A stretch of 64,000 nucleotides of DNA from Oceanibium sediminis (GTDB lineage Bacteria > Pseudomonadota > Alphaproteobacteria > Rhodobacterales > Rhodobacteraceae). Both the position numbers and the translations under genes were made by a program. The first letter of the stretch is position 1, and the number at the start of each line of letters is the position of its first letter. The stretch spans positions 186,001 through 250,000 of the forward strand of contig NZ_QGNX01000002.1 of assembly GCF_003265325.1 (NCBI RefSeq), read 5' to 3'. The notes beneath the pieces are model-generated. The model ran no database searches. It had not been told where the DNA came from and saw only the letters and a list, made by a program, of their open reading frames with translations. This document shows positions 27,796-36,493 of the stretch, piece by piece.

Positions 27796-28598
27796 GGTCG
27801 AGTCCAATCATAATTCATCGCCGCAACATGCGCCGACAGTCCACGTCTGCTACGCATCACGCACCCGGGACATGTGAAGACCAGGCGCATGGAACCCGTA
27901 ACTCTGTTCGTGAATATTAAACCGAATCGGGCATCCCACTCAACTTGAAGGGACAAACACTTGTGTGTTTCATCCAGAAACCGATCACCGAAAGGGACAC
28001 TATTCATTCCGCGAACAGCGGACAGGGGCGTGAATGGCGGGTGAACCGCCATCTCGCCCATGGACCCGGCGTATTTCAATGCACTGTTATTACTTGTTTA
28101 TTCAATTATTTGAATAGGTCCAACATCCGCACCGTGAAACCGCCTGCCCCTCGCCGGTCATCATCCGCCCCAACCGCGCGAATTGTCGTCCACCGCGCCC
28201 CGTGAGGTCCCCGCGCCCGAATTTCCCGCCTTCAATAGTCCGAACACCGCCTGCTGTGACGCCTTTCCACCCCACCAGCCGAGTTCTGTTCGGTCCCGCA
28301 CCCGGGATCCGAGACGGCCGCGCAGCCTGGGGCGTAAGGCGTTCCACCCGCACGAGAAGCGGAAGTGACAATCCTGCTATCGGGGAAAGGATTCACCCGG
28401 ATCCCCCCTCGATCAGCAGCGGATTTGCCGTGCGGTTTCTGGCGGATACCCTACAATCGGGCTAGAAGAGCGGAGTGGCAGTCCTCCGCGCGCCGGGTCT
28501 CCTTGGGGGTTATCCCCTCGCAACGCGCGCGGCGAAAGCCTATGTCGGTGGGGAGGCGCGTGTTAACCTTTGCGCGCGCAGCAGAAGAAGGAGAGGTC
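27796..28598. other. Intergenic region between cold-shock gene and the XpaC-TelA operon
   Basis: 803 bases without a convincing gene. Divergent control region: the first 150 bases hold the cold-shock leader and promoter. Around 28080-28120 is an AT-rich island with a perfect palindrome, TATTCAA-TTAT-TTGAATA (28099-28116). The rest (28140-28590) is GC-rich, with no repeats or clear promoter found. Confidence 0.5.
27916..27943 (-). promoter_or_regulatory. Promoter candidate for the cold-shock gene
   Basis: On the minus strand TTGAGT (27943-27938) and TTTAAT (27921-27916) are separated by 16 bases. Matches to the -35 and -10 consensus are 4/6 and 5/6. Predicted start near 27908. Confidence 0.4.
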
Positions 28599-28697
28599 AT
28601 GGCCGATCGCACCATGCAACGCTTTGCCGCCATCGTCCTGCTTGCGATCGTGGTCTTTACCGGTTTCCGGGCCTTCGGCGCGGGGCTGCCGGTCTGA
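28599..28697 (+). CDS. 32-residue single-helix membrane peptide
   Basis: The frame MADRTMQRFAAIVLLAIVVF continues TGFRAFGAGLPV and stops. It has one predicted helix (about residues 8-24) with charged residues before it. The ATG has a strong GGAGAGG site 4-8 bases upstream, and its stop overlaps the XpaC-like start (TGATG), so it is very likely translated and coupled to that gene. It is too short for family recognition. Could also serve as a leader frame that controls translation of the next gene. Confidence 0.6.
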   Translation: MADRTMQRFAAIVLLAIVVFTGFRAFGAGLPV

Positions 28698-29578
28698 TGG
28701 CGCAACGGTTCGGAGGACGCTACAGCCCCGAGGGGACCGGTCCCAAGCCGGGTGAGCGGTTTCGCGGGAGGCGCGCCGTGCGCGTCAATATCGCCGCGCG
28801 CGCCATGTACGTGGCCCCCCTGCCCCTGCTGCTGGCCGGCATCGGCGAGGTCATGCAGGGCGACGCCCCGGGCATGATCTTCGAAATCGGCGCCTTCGCG
28901 CTGCTGATCCTGTCCGCGGCCCTGCTGAACGAGGGGCTGCGCGCCGAGGAAGCCTACCGCAACCGCACCATCGCCCGCCCGCCAGCCATTCCGCGCAAGC
29001 TGTTCGCTGTCGCTGCCACGGGGCTCGGTATCTTCGTCGCGGCGGCCTTCAGCGGCGGCGCCGGTCTGATCGGCGGCGCGCTGTTCGGCTCTGTGGCCGC
29101 CGGGGCGCAGTTCCTGGCCTTCGGGGCGGACCCGATGCGCCGCAAGGGGGCCGAGGGGGCCTCGGACTTTGAAACCGACCGCGTGGCGAAAGCCATCGAC
29201 AGCGCCGAGGCGACCGCGGCCGAGATCCTGTCGCTTATCCGCGGCGTCGGCGACCGCCACCTCGAAGCGCGGGTCGAGCGGATGCTGACGGCGGTGCGCG
29301 ACGTGTTCCGCACGGTCGAGGAAGATCCCCGCGATCTGACCCGCGCCCGCAAGTTCCTAAGCGTCTACCTGACCGGCGCGCGGGACGCGACGCAGAAGTT
29401 CGCCCAGCTTTACGCCGCGCGCGCCAACCCCGAGGCCCGCGCCGATTACGAGGCGCTTCTCGCCGACCTCGAAACCAGCTTCCGCGCCCACCGCGAAGAG
29501 CTGCTGCGCGACGACAAGGTCGCCCTCGACGTCGAAATCGAAGTACTGCGCGAAAGATTGCATCAAGAAGGCGTCTGA
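28697..29578 (+). CDS. XpaC-like membrane protein
   Basis: 293 residues related to the XpaC (5-bromo-4-chloroindolyl phosphate hydrolysis) family. Structure: basic, glycine-rich N-terminus (about 1-35), membrane segments at about 38-85 (YVAPLPLLLAGIGEVM, IFEIGAFALLILSAALL) and 105-140 (LFAVAATGLGIFVAAAF, GGALFGSVAAGAQFLAF), then a long helical cytoplasmic domain (AKAIDSAEATAAEILSL, VERMLTAVRDVFRTVEED). Start at 28697 is chosen because ATG overlaps the previous stop. XpaC genes are regularly next to telA; the pair is thought to act in resistance to toxic anions or membrane stress. Biochemical activity unproven. Confidence 0.78.
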   Translation: MAQRFGGRYSPEGTGPKPGERFRGRRAVRVNIAARAMYVAPLPLLLAGIGEVMQGDAPGMIFEIGAFALLILSAALLNEGLRAEEAYRNRTIARPPAIPRKLFAVAATGLGIFVAAAFSGGAGLIGGALFGSVAAGAQFLAFGADPMRRKGAEGASDFETDRVAKAIDSAEATAAEILSLIRGVGDRHLEARVERMLTAVRDVFRTVEEDPRDLTRARKFLSVYLTGARDATQKFAQLYAARANPEARADYEALLADLETSFRAHREELLRDDKVALDVEIEVLRERLHQEGV

Positions 29579-29610
29579 CACGCCCCCAACGCCAACAGGA
29601 AAGGCACATC

Positions 29611-30804
29611 ATGTCCGACGATATCCGCGCCAAGGCCGAAACTACGCTGGCCGAGGTGGAACAGGTCACCCAAACCCTGCTGCCCGAACCGAAGGGCGAG
29701 CTGATCGTCATCCAGCAGGCGGACGAGGCCGAGAAGGCCGAGATCGAAAAGCGCATGGCCGAGCTGGACATGGACAACACGCAGTCGATCATCCGCTTCG
29801 GTTCCGCCGCGCAGTCGGAATTGCAGGTGATCAGCCAGGAAATGCTGCAGGGCGTGAAGAACAAGGATACCGGCCCCGCGGGCGGCGCGTTGCGCGACAT
29901 CGTCACCTCGCTGCGCGGGTTCTCGGTGGATGAGCTGGACCCGAACCGCAAGCTCAGCTGGTGGGAAAAGCTGATCGGGCGCACCAAGCCCATGGCCGAG
30001 TTCATGGCCCGTTACGAGGACGTGCAGGGACAGATCGACAAGATCACCGCCAACCTGCTCGAGCATGAGCACGTCCTACTGAAGGACGTCAAATCCCTCG
30101 ACAAGCTCTATGAGAAGACGCTCGATTTCTATGACGAGCTTGCCTATTACATCGCCGCCGGACAGGAGAAGATCCGCGTCCTCGACGCCGAGGATATCCC
30201 GCGCATGGAACATGCGGTGGCCGAGGCGCCAGAGGATCAGGGCGTGATCCGCGCACAGGAGTTGCGCGACCTGCGCGCCGCGCGGGACGACCTGGAACGC
30301 CGGGTGCACGACCTGAAGCTGACCCGCCAGGTGACCATGCAGTCCCTGCCCTCGATCCGGCTGGTGCAGGAAAACGACAAGAGCCTGGTGACCAAGATCA
30401 ACTCCACGCTGGTCAACACCGTGCCGCTCTGGGAAACCCAGCTGGCGCAGGCCGTGACGATCCACCGCTCGCGCGAGGCGGCGGGCGCGGTGAAGGAAGC
30501 GACGGACCTGACCAACGACCTGCTGAAGGCCAACGCCGAGAACCTGAAAAACGCCAACGCCGAGATCCGCCGCGAGATGGAGCGCGGCGTTTTCGACATC
30601 GAGGCGATCAAGGAAGCCAACGCGAACCTGATCGCCACGATCGAGGAAAGCCTGCAAATCGCCGACGAGGGCAAGGCCAAGCGCGCCGAGGCCGAGAAGG
30701 AGCTGGTCCACCTGGAAGAGGAACTGAAGAACACCCTCGCCTCCGCCAAGGCGCGCGCCGACAAGGAAGGCGTCACCATCGGCGGCGCCGTTCCCAACGC
30801 CTGA
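29611..30804 (+). CDS. TelA-family toxic anion resistance protein
   Basis: 397 residues, mostly alpha-helical and charged, with long coiled-coil stretches. Landmarks: LRGFSVDELDPNRKLSWWEK, VLLKDVKSLDKLYEKTLDFYDELAYY, and MQSLPSIRLVQENDKSLVTKI, the core of TelA/KlaA. C-terminal DLTNDLLKANAENLKNANAE and an acidic tail follow. TelA proteins were found as tellurite-resistance determinants on plasmids, but many chromosomal copies have other envelope-stress roles. Starts 32 bases after xpaC with AGGAAAGG upstream; 9 bases before the DUF2927 gene. Confidence 0.88.
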   Translation: MSDDIRAKAETTLAEVEQVTQTLLPEPKGELIVIQQADEAEKAEIEKRMAELDMDNTQSIIRFGSAAQSELQVISQEMLQGVKNKDTGPAGGALRDIVTSLRGFSVDELDPNRKLSWWEKLIGRTKPMAEFMARYEDVQGQIDKITANLLEHEHVLLKDVKSLDKLYEKTLDFYDELAYYIAAGQEKIRVLDAEDIPRMEHAVAEAPEDQGVIRAQELRDLRAARDDLERRVHDLKLTRQVTMQSLPSIRLVQENDKSLVTKINSTLVNTVPLWETQLAQAVTIHRSREAAGAVKEATDLTNDLLKANAENLKNANAEIRREMERGVFDIEAIKEANANLIATIEESLQIADEGKAKRAEAEKELVHLEEELKNTLASAKARADKEGVTIGGAVPNA

Positions 30805-30813
30805 AGTCTGAAC

Positions 30814-31716
30814 GTGCCCAAAAGAAGCATCGCCCTTGGTCTGGCCGCCCTCCTGGCGGCCTGCACCCCCGTGCAACGCCACGTCGAGCTGAGCGGCCCG
30901 GCGCTGGAACGGCTGTACGCCGAAACCTCGAACGAGATCGCGCGCAAGGGCGGGCTGCGCACGGACCGCATCCCCGCGGACGCGCCGATCAGCCTTTCCA
31001 TGCTGGTGCGCAATTTCGAGGAGATCAGCTTCTTCGCGGAAAATGACGGCGGCGCGGCGCGCACCCCCTCCTCCGTGATCCCGCTGACCCGCTGGGAAGG
31101 GCCGATCCGCATCGGCGTGATCTTCGGCGAAAGCGTGCCCCCGGACCAGCGCGCCCGCGACCTGGCCGAGGTGCGCGCGCTTGCCGACAAGTTCCGCCGC
31201 CTGACCGGGCGCGACGTCAGCTACCGGCCCGACGGGGACGTCAATTTCATCGTCCTGGTGCTGGAGCGCAACGAGCAGCTCACCCTCGCCAGCCAGATCG
31301 AGCAGGGCGGCGGCCTGCCACGGCAGATGGTCGACGACCTGAGGAACAGCCCGCCAAGCCTGCTCTGCTCGGCCAGCCTGTTCGGCCCGGACCCGGCGAA
31401 CGGCGGCATCGCCGTCGCGGTGGCGCTGATCAAGGCGGAGCATCGCGGCATCCTGCGCCGCTCCTGCTTCCACGAGGAGATGACGCAGGCGCTCGGGCTT
31501 CTGAACGACAGCGAGATGGTGCGCCCCTCCATCTTCAACGACAACGAGGAATTCGCGCTACTGACGCTGCACGACGAGATCCTGCTCAGGATGCTGTACG
31601 ACAAGCGCCTCACCTCGGGCATGTCGGCGGATGAGGCGCGGCCCCAACTCTACGATATCGCCCGCGACGCGGCCCGCGCGGCCGGCGCGCGGCTGGTAAA
31701 AAGCCCGCCCGGTTAA
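30814..31716 (+). CDS. DUF2927 lipoprotein
   Basis: 300 residues. Begins at GTG (translated MPKRSIALGLAALLAACTPV); this start is needed to include the signal sequence and lipobox LLAAC (Cys 17). The C-terminal half has the DUF2927 pattern: SCFHEEMTQALGLLNDSEM, SIFNDNEEFALLTLHDEILL and LYDKRLTSGMSADEARPQL. The HEEMTQ and LTLHDE motifs look like metal-site residues, but a standard HExxH is absent and no activity is known. Predicted to sit on the periplasmic side of the same system as XpaC and TelA. Confidence 0.78.
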   Translation: MPKRSIALGLAALLAACTPVQRHVELSGPALERLYAETSNEIARKGGLRTDRIPADAPISLSMLVRNFEEISFFAENDGGAARTPSSVIPLTRWEGPIRIGVIFGESVPPDQRARDLAEVRALADKFRRLTGRDVSYRPDGDVNFIVLVLERNEQLTLASQIEQGGGLPRQMVDDLRNSPPSLLCSASLFGPDPANGGIAVAVALIKAEHRGILRRSCFHEEMTQALGLLNDSEMVRPSIFNDNEEFALLTLHDEILLRMLYDKRLTSGMSADEARPQLYDIARDAARAAGARLVKSPPG

Positions 31717-31794
31717 AGGCTTGATCCACACCCTGCGCCCGGTATCCTTGTCCACTGGCAATGCGCCCAAATCACAGGCCAAAGGGAGCCCCCC

Positions 31795-32907
31795 ATGTCC
31801 ATCTTCGACTTCCTCAAAGGCGAGTTCATCGACGTCATCCACTGGACGGACGACACCCGCGACACGCTGGTCTGGCGGTTCGAGCGGCACGGCCATGAAA
31901 TCAAGTACGGCGCGAAGCTGACGGTGCGCGAAGGCCAGGCCGCCGTGTTCGTGCACGAGGGGCAGCTGGCGGATGTCTTCACGCCCGGGCTCTACATGCT
32001 CGAAACCAACAACATGCCGATCATGACGACGTTGCAGCACTGGGACCACCTGTTCCAGAGCCCCTTCAAGTCAGAGATCTACTTCGTCAACACGACCCGC
32101 TACCAGGACCTGAAGTGGGGCACGAAGAACCCGATCATGTGCCGCGATCCGGAATTCGGCCCCGTCCGCATCCGCGCCTTCGGCACCTACACCATCCGCG
32201 TCACCGATCCCGGTCTGTTCCTGAAGGAAATCGTCGGTACCGACGGTGAGTTCACCACCGATGAGATCAGCTACCAGATCCGCAACATCATCGTCGCGAA
32301 GTTCAGCCAGGCAATCGCCGCCAGCGGCATTCCGGTGCTGGACATGGCCGCCAACACGCTTGAGCTGGGCCAGTTGATCGCCGCGCGCGTCTCGCCCCAG
32401 CTGGCGGAATACGGTATCGCGATGCCCGCCTTCTATATCGAGAATATCAGCCTGCCCGAGGCGGTGGAAAAGGCGCTGGACAAGCGCACCTCCATGGGGA
32501 TCGTCGGGGACCTGGGGCAGTACACCCATTTCTCCGCCGCCGAGGCGATGACCGAGGCCGCGAACAACCCCGCCGGTGGCGGCATGGCCGCGGGGCTCGG
32601 CGCGGGCATGGGGCTGGCGATGGCGGGGCAGATGATGGGGCAAAACGGCCCCTGGGGCCAGCAGGCCCCGGTGGCGCAGACGCCGCCGCCCCCGCCGCCG
32701 GTGGAAAAGGTCTGGCATACGGCGGTCGGGGGGCAGACCTCCGGGCCGTTCTCGCGCGCGGATCTCGGCAAGATGGTCGCCGCGGGCGAGCTGACCCGCG
32801 ATACCCACGTCTGGACGCCGGGCAGCGACGGCTGGACCCGCGCGGGCGAGATCGCCGAACTTGCGCAGCTGTTCACCGTGATGCCCCCGCCGCCGCCCCC
32901 CGGCTGA
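31795..32907 (+). CDS. SPFH-domain (virion-core-like) protein with C-terminal GYF-like domain
   Basis: 370 residues. N-terminal domain starts MSIFDFLKGEFIDVIHWTDD, the beginning of YdjI-like SPFH/virion core proteins, and includes QAAVFVHEGQLADVFTPGLY, RIRAFGTYTIRVTDPGLFLK and ISLPEAVEKALDKRTSMGIV. A glycine- and methionine-rich linker (GMAAGLGAGMGLAMAGQMMG) precedes six prolines (about 297-302), then a GYF_2-type domain (about 303-360: VWHTAVGGQTSGPFSRADLG, WTPGSDGWTRAGEI) and a final PPPPPPG. SPFH proteins form large membrane-associated oligomers; GYF domains bind proline-rich peptides. AAAGGGAG precedes the start. Confidence 0.85.
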   Translation: MSIFDFLKGEFIDVIHWTDDTRDTLVWRFERHGHEIKYGAKLTVREGQAAVFVHEGQLADVFTPGLYMLETNNMPIMTTLQHWDHLFQSPFKSEIYFVNTTRYQDLKWGTKNPIMCRDPEFGPVRIRAFGTYTIRVTDPGLFLKEIVGTDGEFTTDEISYQIRNIIVAKFSQAIAASGIPVLDMAANTLELGQLIAARVSPQLAEYGIAMPAFYIENISLPEAVEKALDKRTSMGIVGDLGQYTHFSAAEAMTEAANNPAGGGMAAGLGAGMGLAMAGQMMGQNGPWGQQAPVAQTPPPPPPVEKVWHTAVGGQTSGPFSRADLGKMVAAGELTRDTHVWTPGSDGWTRAGEIAELAQLFTVMPPPPPPG

Positions 32908-33015
32908 CTGAACCCCACGGCGGAATGGGGCAGCCATCAGGCGCACCCCCGTTCCGCACAACGACGGCAAGGGCGGGGCAGACTGCCCCTACCCCATGAA
33001 AGCCTTTGACCCACG

Positions 33016-34143
33016 ATGACCACCGAGCATTCCTCCCCTGTCGAAAGCCACCGCTTTCCCTGCCGGACCTGCGGCTCGGACATGCGTTACCTGCCCGGCT
33101 CGGACCGGCTGCACTGCGATCACTGCGGCGCGGAAGAGGTGATCGACGGCGCCGGCCCCTGGGCAGGCAGCGCCGTGGTCGAACAGGATTTCGAGGCGGC
33201 GCTGTCCAACGCCACCGGCGCCGCCGCGCCCGAGATGGAGGAAACCCGCGTCCTGCAATGCACGAGCTGCGGCGCGCAGGTCGAATTCCAGCCCGGCACC
33301 CACGCCGCCGAATGCCCCTTCTGCGCCACGCCCGTCGTCACCGACACCGGCATCCACCGCCACATCAAGCCCCACGCCGTGCTGCCCGTCCTGCTGTCCG
33401 AGCGGGAGGCCCGCGCCGCGATGTCGAAATGGCTCGGCAAGCTGTGGTTCGCCCCCTCGGGCTTGCAGGAATACGCGCGCAAGGGGCGGCGGCTGTCGGG
33501 CATCTACATGCCCTACTGGACCTATGACGCGGATACCTCGACCAGCTATTCGGGGCAGCGCGGCACCGTCTACCACGAAACGCGCCGGGTGAGCGTGATG
33601 GTGAACGGCAAGTCGCAGATGCGCACGCAATCGGTGCCGAAGGTGCGCTGGAAGGGCGTGAGCGGCAGGGTCTCGCGCGCGTTCGACGATGTGCTGGTGC
33701 TGGCCAGCCACAGCCTGCCGAAGGAATACACCGACGCGCTGGCCCCTTGGGATCTGGCCGGTCTGCAACCCTACCAGCCCGAATACCTGGCCGGGTTCCG
33801 CGCCGAGGCGTACCAGGTTCCGCTGGAGGACGGCTACGCGCAGGCCCGCCAGATCATGAACGCGCAGATCCAGGCCGATATCCGTTTCGACATCGGGGGC
33901 GATCGCCAGAAGATCACGCGTTTCCAGACCGAGGTGCGCGACGTCAGCTACAAGCACGTGCTGCTGCCGGTCTGGGTCGCCGCGTACAAATACCGCGGCG
34001 AAAGCTACCGCTTCCTCGTCAATGCCCGCACCGGGCGCGTGCAGGGGGAACGGCCCTGGTCGGCGATCAAGATCGCCATCGCCGTGGTGATCGGACTGCT
34101 GCTGGCCGCGGCGGTCGGATACGGGATCGCCGTGACGCAATAG
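33016..34143 (+). CDS. Membrane-anchored protein with two zinc ribbons
   Basis: 375 residues. First ribbon CRTC...CDHC (Cys 16, 19, 34, 37), second CTSC...CPFC (Cys 82, 85, 100, 103). The middle domain has LSGIYMPYWTYDADTSTSYS and YTDALAPWDLAGLQPYQPEY, typical of a group found beside YdjI-like SPFH genes (B. subtilis ydjG region) and often misnamed replication factor Y helicase. One C-terminal helix, WSAIKIAIAVVIGLLLAAAV (about 347-370), anchors it. No helicase motifs are present. Likely partner of the SPFH protein, with the ribbons in the cytoplasm. It follows the SPFH gene after 108 bases. Confidence 0.8.
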   Translation: MTTEHSSPVESHRFPCRTCGSDMRYLPGSDRLHCDHCGAEEVIDGAGPWAGSAVVEQDFEAALSNATGAAAPEMEETRVLQCTSCGAQVEFQPGTHAAECPFCATPVVTDTGIHRHIKPHAVLPVLLSEREARAAMSKWLGKLWFAPSGLQEYARKGRRLSGIYMPYWTYDADTSTSYSGQRGTVYHETRRVSVMVNGKSQMRTQSVPKVRWKGVSGRVSRAFDDVLVLASHSLPKEYTDALAPWDLAGLQPYQPEYLAGFRAEAYQVPLEDGYAQARQIMNAQIQADIRFDIGGDRQKITRFQTEVRDVSYKHVLLPVWVAAYKYRGESYRFLVNARTGRVQGERPWSAIKIAIAVVIGLLLAAAVGYGIAVTQ

Positions 34144-34467
34144 CGTTTTCGCCCTGGCCCTTGCCTTCGGGCCTGCATGACCTGACGCGGCGGTGGGATA
34201 CACAACGCCAAAGCGATGACGGCCCCGGCCCGCACCTGCGGACCGGCCATGATGCGAACATCCCGAAGATGTTCGACCCCTCGCTTCCAACCCACGAAAG
34301 CAACCAATCGGATGCCGCGTTCGTCCTTTGAAGGATCGCGTGGCAATGCGGCTGAACCGTGATGGGAAGGTGTCTGGCAACAGGTGATTTTGCGCCGGAT
34401 TCCCGGGGCGATTGCGGCACCTCCTGCCGCGCCCCGGCCATACTGTGGCCGCTTCGGGCGCCCGCGA
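34144..34467. other. Non-coding stretch after the zinc-ribbon gene
   Basis: 324 bases between two convergent genes. It contains a perfect hairpin CGAACATC-CCGAA-GATGTTCG at 34255-34275 and a weaker GGCCC/GGGCC hairpin near 34156-34174. No T-tract follows either. No convincing coding frame. Confidence 0.45.
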
Positions 34468-35169
34468 TCAGACCGCGGTGCCGCTGTCCGGGCCGCCGCC
34501 TTCTTGGTCGACCGGCTCAAGCAGTTCTGGCCCCGCCTCTGCCTTCAGGCCGTTGACCGCGCGGCTGACGCGGTGGCGGATCAACAGATCCTCCGGCGCG
34601 GGTTGCATCAGGGCAGCAGCACCCTTGCCCGCCTCGCCCAGCCACAACGGCCAGTCCCCGGGGGCGAGGATCACCGGCATTCGATGATGCACCTCCTCCA
34701 GCGCCTTGTTCGCGGCTGTCGTCACGATGGCGGCAGTCACCAGGCGCTGGCCGTCGGGGCCGCGCCAACTTTGCCAGACGCCGGCGAAGGCCAGCACGTC
34801 ACCGCTGGCGGGATGGATGTACCAAGGGTACTTGCCGCGCCCCGCGCTGGCGGTCCATTCGAAGAAGCCGCTTGCGGGGATCAGGCAGCGCCGGGCCCGC
34901 GCCGCTTCCCGGAAGGCGGGTTTCTCGGCGAGCGTCTCGGCGCGGGCGTTGATCAGCAGCGGGCCGTCGGTGGGCGACTTGTACCAGCGCGGCAGGAAGC
35001 CCCAGCGCATCGGCGTGATGTGGCGCGCATCGTCATGGGTGACGACGACGGCAATGTCCTGCGTGGGGCAGATGTTGTACCGCGGCGTCGGGGGCAGATC
35101 GCCCGCCTCGGCCTCGAACAGGGCCTCCATCGCCTCGGGCGGCAGGGTCAGGGCAAAACGTCCGCACAT
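34468..35169 (-). CDS. SRAP domain protein (HMCES/YedK family)
   Basis: 233 residues. Starts MCGRFALTLPP: Cys 2, which becomes the N-terminus after Met removal, forms the thiazolidine crosslink with abasic sites in single-stranded DNA. Other family motifs: RYNICPTQDIAVV, MRWGFLPRWYK, INARAETLAEKPAFREA, RCLIPASGFFEWT and VHHRMPVILAPGDW, with the active-site Asn, Glu and His. Protects abasic sites during replication. Normal length. Confidence 0.93.
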   Translation of the reverse strand: MCGRFALTLPPEAMEALFEAEAGDLPPTPRYNICPTQDIAVVVTHDDARHITPMRWGFLPRWYKSPTDGPLLINARAETLAEKPAFREAARARRCLIPASGFFEWTASAGRGKYPWYIHPASGDVLAFAGVWQSWRGPDGQRLVTAAIVTTAANKALEEVHHRMPVILAPGDWPLWLGEAGKGAAALMQPAPEDLLIRHRVSRAVNGLKAEAGPELLEPVDQEGGGPDSGTAV

Positions 35170-35238
35170 GGCGTCAGCCTAACGCAGCGCGCGCGCGTGC
35201 GGAAGGGTGGCGAGGGGGCGTTCCGCCGCTGTCAGGGA

Positions 35239-36432
35239 TCATTCGACCGCCGTGCCGAAGATCGCGATCGCCACGCCCGCAACGCCCATCAGTGCGAAGG
35301 CCAGCGCCTTGCCGCGCTTGCCCGTCAACATGGCGCCCTGCGCCGCGATCAGGGCCTGGATCGCGTAGTAGACGGCGAACGCCCGCGAGGCGAAGCTGAT
35401 GATCTGGAACACGCTCATCGACCATGTCAGCACCACGCCGATGGCCACCAGCATGGCGTAGCCCATGCGCTGCGTAATGCGCCCGTGGGTCAGTTCCGCC
35501 AGCAACCCGCCGGATCCGCTGGTATCGGCCACCGCCGCGCTGAACTGCGCGCTGATCGCCGCCGCGATCAGCAGCAGCGGCAGGATCGGGGCGACCACGG
35601 CCACCAGGCCGATGATCGCCGTTTCGCTCAGCTCCATCGTGCCCGGCGTCAGCGCGATGCTGACAAGGCAGACGTAGATCATGTAGATCGCCGCCGCGAG
35701 CGCCTGCGCCAGTCGCATCGAGCGGATACGCTCGGTGGCGTCGTATTCCGCGCCTAGGTATCGCGACGTCTCGAACCCCTGCACGGTGACCAGCAGGCCC
35801 GCGGCCAGCAGCACGGCGGGCAAACCGGTGACGGTCGCGGGATGAAACTCCAGCGCCCCCGCCCCGGCGCGCCCGGTGGCATACCAGGCCAGACCGTACA
35901 GCAGCCCCGCGATGATCGCAAGCTTCACCCCGGCCGAGATCTGCTCCATCCGCTCAAGCGCCCCGAACCCGTGGGTCCCGCCCACGATCAGGATGACCGC
36001 GAAGACCGCCGTCGTGACCAGCTTGGCGTGAAAGGCGTCATCCTGCGCCGTCAGGCTGACCGAGAATGCGCCGAGCAGGTTCAGGTAATAGGCCACCGAG
36101 ATGACATAGGCGAAGACCAGCGCCCAGGACGCCCCGGTTTCCAGCACCCGTTCGACGCGGCTGCGCGCGCCCTTCGTGTCCGAGAGCCGGCGGATGTTGA
36201 AGCGCACCGCGGCCCCGAAGGCATAGGCGCCAAGGCAGAGCCCGGCCATGACCAGCGGGGCGAAGGTGCCGAACGACACGTCGAGGATCGGGCCGAGCAC
36301 AAGGAACCCGCTGCCGATGATCGAGGCAAGCGGCGTGATCGCCGCGCGCCACAGGCGTGCGCGGGCAAGCCGGGGGTAGAGAAGCAATGCGCCGGTGGCG
36401 ACGGTGACGGCGACGATCAGGACGTTCAGCAT
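35239..36432 (-). CDS. APC-superfamily-like membrane permease
   Basis: 397 residues with 10 or 11 predicted helices. The segment ITPLASIIGSGFLVLGPILD resembles the glycine-rich first helix of APC/LeuT-fold transporters, and VQGFETSRYLGAEYDATERI resembles their helix-6 region. Start at 36432 (MLNVLIVAVTVATG); upstream residues of the longer frame cover the terminator region and are not plausible. Substrate unknown. Not cotranscribed with the 5'-nucleotidase, since a good terminator lies between. Confidence 0.7.
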   Translation of the reverse strand: MLNVLIVAVTVATGALLLYPRLARARLWRAAITPLASIIGSGFLVLGPILDVSFGTFAPLVMAGLCLGAYAFGAAVRFNIRRLSDTKGARSRVERVLETGASWALVFAYVISVAYYLNLLGAFSVSLTAQDDAFHAKLVTTAVFAVILIVGGTHGFGALERMEQISAGVKLAIIAGLLYGLAWYATGRAGAGALEFHPATVTGLPAVLLAAGLLVTVQGFETSRYLGAEYDATERIRSMRLAQALAAAIYMIYVCLVSIALTPGTMELSETAIIGLVAVVAPILPLLLIAAAISAQFSAAVADTSGSGGLLAELTHGRITQRMGYAMLVAIGVVLTWSMSVFQIISFASRAFAVYYAIQALIAAQGAMLTGKRGKALAFALMGVAGVAIAIFGTAVE

Positions 36433-36493
36433 GGATCTTTGCGTTTCCGCCGCGGGGCCGGTCCGCATGCGCCATCCGGCGCGGCGCGGCCCC

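Noticed and set aside
28099-28116. FNR/CRP-type site
   Set aside because: The half-sites are TTCAA and TTGAA around four bases, not TTGAT and ATCAA, and the site is far from any start.
33016-34143. Primosomal protein N' / helicase
   Set aside because: Only zinc ribbons are shared with that name; no Walker or helicase motifs are present and the protein has a C-terminal membrane helix.
34257-34275. LexA (SOS) box in the hairpin GAACATC...GATGTTC
   Set aside because: Alphaproteobacterial LexA sites are direct repeats GTTC-N7-GTTC; here the words are inverted and spaced differently, and no SOS gene starts nearby.
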